This document shows, one piece after another, positions 14,421 through 15,613 of a stretch of DNA of 15,613 nt. The position numbers and the translations under genes are program-made. The stretch spans positions 1 through 15,613 of the forward strand of contig JBBRTJ010000084.1 of NCBI GenBank assembly GCA_038244535.1, read 5' to 3'. Under the pieces are notes generated by a model. That model was not told the DNA's origin and searched no databases. It worked only from the letters and a program-made list of their open reading frames with translations. How positions within the stretch are numbered: the stretch's first letter is position 1; each line of letters begins with the position of its first letter. The stretch is from JBBRTJ01 sp038244535. GTDB taxonomy: Bacteria > Actinomycetota > Acidimicrobiia > Acidimicrobiales > Ilumatobacteraceae.

Positions 14421-14884
14421 GAGTCGAGCTCCCCCGCCACCCACACGCCGAGGTGCTCGAAGCCGGCCTCCCAGCCAGGCGGCACGATGTCGGGGGCGAG
14501 CATGGCCAACGGGGCCAGCACGAAGGCCCGCTCGCGAAACCTCGGGTGCGGCACGATCAGCTCGGTCTCGCCAGGCAGCGACGTGTAGTCGTCGATCCAC
14601 ACGACGTCGGCATCGAGCGTGCGCGGTCCCCAGTGGACGATGCGCTCGCGGCCGGCGGCCTGCTCGACGGCTCGGCACACCTCGAGCAGCGCAAGCGGCG
14701 TCCGCTCGGTGTCGAGCTGCACCACCATGTTGAGGTACGCGCCCTGGCCATCAGGCCCACCGACCGGCTCGGTCTCGAACACCGCCGAGCGGGCCACGAC
14801 ATCGGGCAGCGCCGCGACGGCGTCGCGCAACAAGGCCCACCGATCGCCCAGGTTGGAGCCCAGCGCAATGAACGCCCGGGTCAT
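14417..14884 (-). CDS. folK: 6-hydroxymethyl-7,8-dihydropterin pyrophosphokinase (HPPK)
   Basis: Transfers pyrophosphate from ATP to hydroxymethyl-dihydropterin in folate synthesis. The protein has 155 residues, normal length. Motifs: ALGSNLGDR (7-15), FETEPVG (36-42), YLNMVV, the metal and ATP site WGPRTLDADVV (85-95, with Asp91 and Asp93), and VPHPRFRERAFVLAPL (111-126). The ATG overlaps the folB stop by 4 nt (ATGA) and its own stop overlaps the panC GTG, so folB-folK-panC forms a tightly coupled unit. Confidence 0.97.
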   Translation of the reverse strand: MTRAFIALGSNLGDRWALLRDAVAALPDVVARSAVFETEPVGGPDGQGAYLNMVVQLDTERTPLALLEVCRAVEQAAGRERIVHWGPRTLDADVVWIDDYTSLPGETELIVPHPRFRERAFVLAPLAMLAPDIVPPGWEAGFEHLGVWVAGELDS

Positions 14885-15246
14885 GCCCGGCGGGCTCGGC
14901 GGATGGTGACCGCCGAGGTCGCCACGTCGTTGGGCATCGGCGGGCGCAGCTTGCGGATGGTCACTCGCACGGCATCGACGCCGGCGAGCGCGAGCAACTC
15001 GTCGGCGATGCGCTGCGCGACCCGTTCGAGCAGCAAGTGCGACTCGCCGGTGATCACCCGCTCGGCGGCGGCGGTCGCTGCGCCGTAGTCGATCGTGTCG
15101 GCCAGGTCGTCGCTCTGCCCTGCTGCGGACAGATCAGCTTCGAGGTCGAAGTCGACCTCGAAGGGCTGCGCCCGCACCCGCTCCTCGGGGCACACACCGA
15201 TGATGCCAAGGGCGCGCAGACCACGGATCTCGATGAGGTCGGACAC
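14881..15246 (-). CDS. folB: Dihydroneopterin aldolase
   Basis: Cleaves dihydroneopterin to hydroxymethyl-dihydropterin, the substrate of the next enzyme, FolK. The protein has 121 residues, the usual length. Motifs: IEIRGLRALGIIGVCPEER (5-23, with the substrate-binding Glu), DTIDYGA (50-56), the ES..LLERVA.RIA helix (68-81) and the catalytic Lys in VTIRKLRPPMP (Lys99). The start is uncertain. The GTG at 15246 matches where FolB proteins normally begin; an in-frame GTG at 15270 would add eight residues. Neither has a clear ribosome binding site. folE and folP, often next to folB, are not on this side of the window. Confidence 0.94.
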   Translation of the reverse strand: MSDLIEIRGLRALGIIGVCPEERVRAQPFEVDFDLEADLSAAGQSDDLADTIDYGAATAAAERVITGESHLLLERVAQRIADELLALAGVDAVRVTIRKLRPPMPNDVATSAVTIRRARRA

Positions 15247-15303
15247 GACGGCGACGCTATCGGCGGCCACTCCCGCACGCTGTGCTTTCGATCGTCACAC
15301 CCA

Positions 15304-15329
15304 CACCGAGCATGGGTTCGGTGACCGAA
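15304..15329. other. Overlapping inverted repeats in the gap before folB
   Basis: CACCGA (15304-15309) can pair with TCGGTG (15318-15323). The latter also lies in TTCGGT-G-ACCGAA (15317-15329). These are two mutually exclusive small stems, 14 nt after the stop of the Lys-rich gene and about 60 nt upstream of the folB GTG at 15246. There is no T-tract. It may be a weak terminator or an operator for the fol operon. Nothing else is visible in the gap. Confidence 0.35.
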
Positions 15330-15342
15330 GAGGAGCAGCCGA

Positions 15343-15613
15343 CTACTTCTTGCCCGCCTGAGGAGCGACCTTGGCCACGGGAGCCTTCGCCGAACCAGCA
15401 ACCTTGACCACCGCAGGCTTCGCCACCAACGCCTTCGCCACCGGGGCCGTGGGCGCCTTGACCCCAGGCGCCTTGACCACAGGCGCCTTGACCGCACCAG
15501 CAACCTTGGCCACCGCGGGCTTCGCCACCGGGACCTTGGCCACCGCGGGCTTCGCCACCGGGGCCGTGGGCGCCTTGACCACAGGCGCCTTGACCACAGG
15601 CGCCTTGACCGCA
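15343..15613 (-). CDS. Lys/Ala/Pro/Val-repeat protein, C-terminal tail (partial, 5' end off the right edge)
   Basis: The open frame runs from the window edge to a TAG at 15343 and encodes about 89 residues made of units such as VAKPAVAKV, VKAPVVKAP and TAPVAK, ending APQAGKK. Lysine recurs every 3-5 residues and there are no acidic residues, so the tail is strongly basic and likely disordered. Such tails occur on actinobacterial HU-like nucleoid proteins (PAKKA repeats), on histone H1-like proteins and on some RNA-binding proteins. The valine-rich spacing here is not the classic PAKKA pattern. The folded domain that would identify the protein lies outside the window. It is on the same strand as folB, with a gap of about 100 nt. 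Confidence 0.65.
   Translation of the reverse strand, partial: AVKAPVVKAPVVKAPTAPVAKPAVAKVPVAKPAVAKVAGAVKAPVVKAPGVKAPTAPVAKALVAKPAVVKVAGSAKAPVAKVAPQAGKK
15434..15613. repeat. 63-nt direct duplication inside the Lys-rich tail
   Basis: The 63 nt at 15434-15496 recur at 15551-15613 with a single visible mismatch, offset by 117 nt (39 codons). Both copies encode a 21-residue block differing only by Gly versus Val. Within them the 15-nt unit around GGCGCCTTGACC is itself repeated in tandem. The near identity at DNA level points to recent duplication or gene conversion rather than only selection on protein composition. Confidence 0.8.

Noticed and set aside
14421..14678. N-terminal extension of panC into folK
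   Set aside because: Normal PanC length and the GTGA overlap fix the start at 14420; the extension is a shadow of folK.

Overview
This is a GC-rich, gene-dense chromosomal segment with many GTG and TTG starts. It most resembles a member of the Actinomycetota. The grounds are a ClpC-type unfoldase, a folB-folK-panC run in the same neighbourhood as coaX and clpC (an arrangement I recall from Mycobacterium), an ECF sigma factor with a zinc-type anti-sigma factor, and an SDR/acyltransferase pair. A deep-branching class such as Acidimicrobiia would fit, but the sequence alone does not settle this. I see no tRNA, rRNA, insertion sequence, prophage or CRISPR array.

Left part (1-2480): the 5' part of clpC runs off the left edge on the minus strand. 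It is divergent from a plus-strand trans-polyprenyl diphosphate synthase, probably for a long isoprenoid chain. A structured non-coding stretch of about 400 bp follows. It holds a cluster of hairpins, including a perfect 18-bp inverted repeat with palindromic arms, then a 41-nt tandem repeat array, then a CCCCGG hexanucleotide run that enters the 3' end of the next gene.

Middle-left (2473-6387): a minus-strand row of three genes encodes a secreted-repeat lipoprotein, an alpha/beta hydrolase and a renalase-like FAD oxidoreductase. It is divergent from a plus-strand pair, an ECF sigma factor and its membrane-bound ZAS anti-sigma factor, which overlap by 11 nt.

Middle (6404-9788): a minus-strand row of nadC, coaX, an atypical SDR and an atypical LPLAT-fold acyltransferase. 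The SDR lacks the YxxxK pair, the acyltransferase lacks HX4D, and the two overlap by 4 nt. This links NAD and CoA synthesis to two probably non-canonical proteins.

Right part (9855-15613): a DUF998-like six-helix membrane protein is on the plus strand. Opposite it is a minus-strand cofactor operon, folB-folK-panC-nadB, followed by a GPAT-like acyltransferase. The fol and pan genes overlap by 4 nt (ATGA/GTGA), which suggests translational coupling. At the right edge is the C-terminal tail of a Lys/Ala/Pro/Val-repeat protein whose DNA contains a nearly perfect 63-nt duplication.

Taken together, the core is a vitamin and cofactor cluster (folate, pantothenate/CoA, NAD) with lipid-related genes placed among the cofactor genes. 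nadA, panD, folE and folP are not in the window. No clearly new defence or mobile system is visible. The least explained items are the 2087-2504 repeat and hairpin region, the degenerate SDR/LPLAT pair and the Lys-rich repeat protein.
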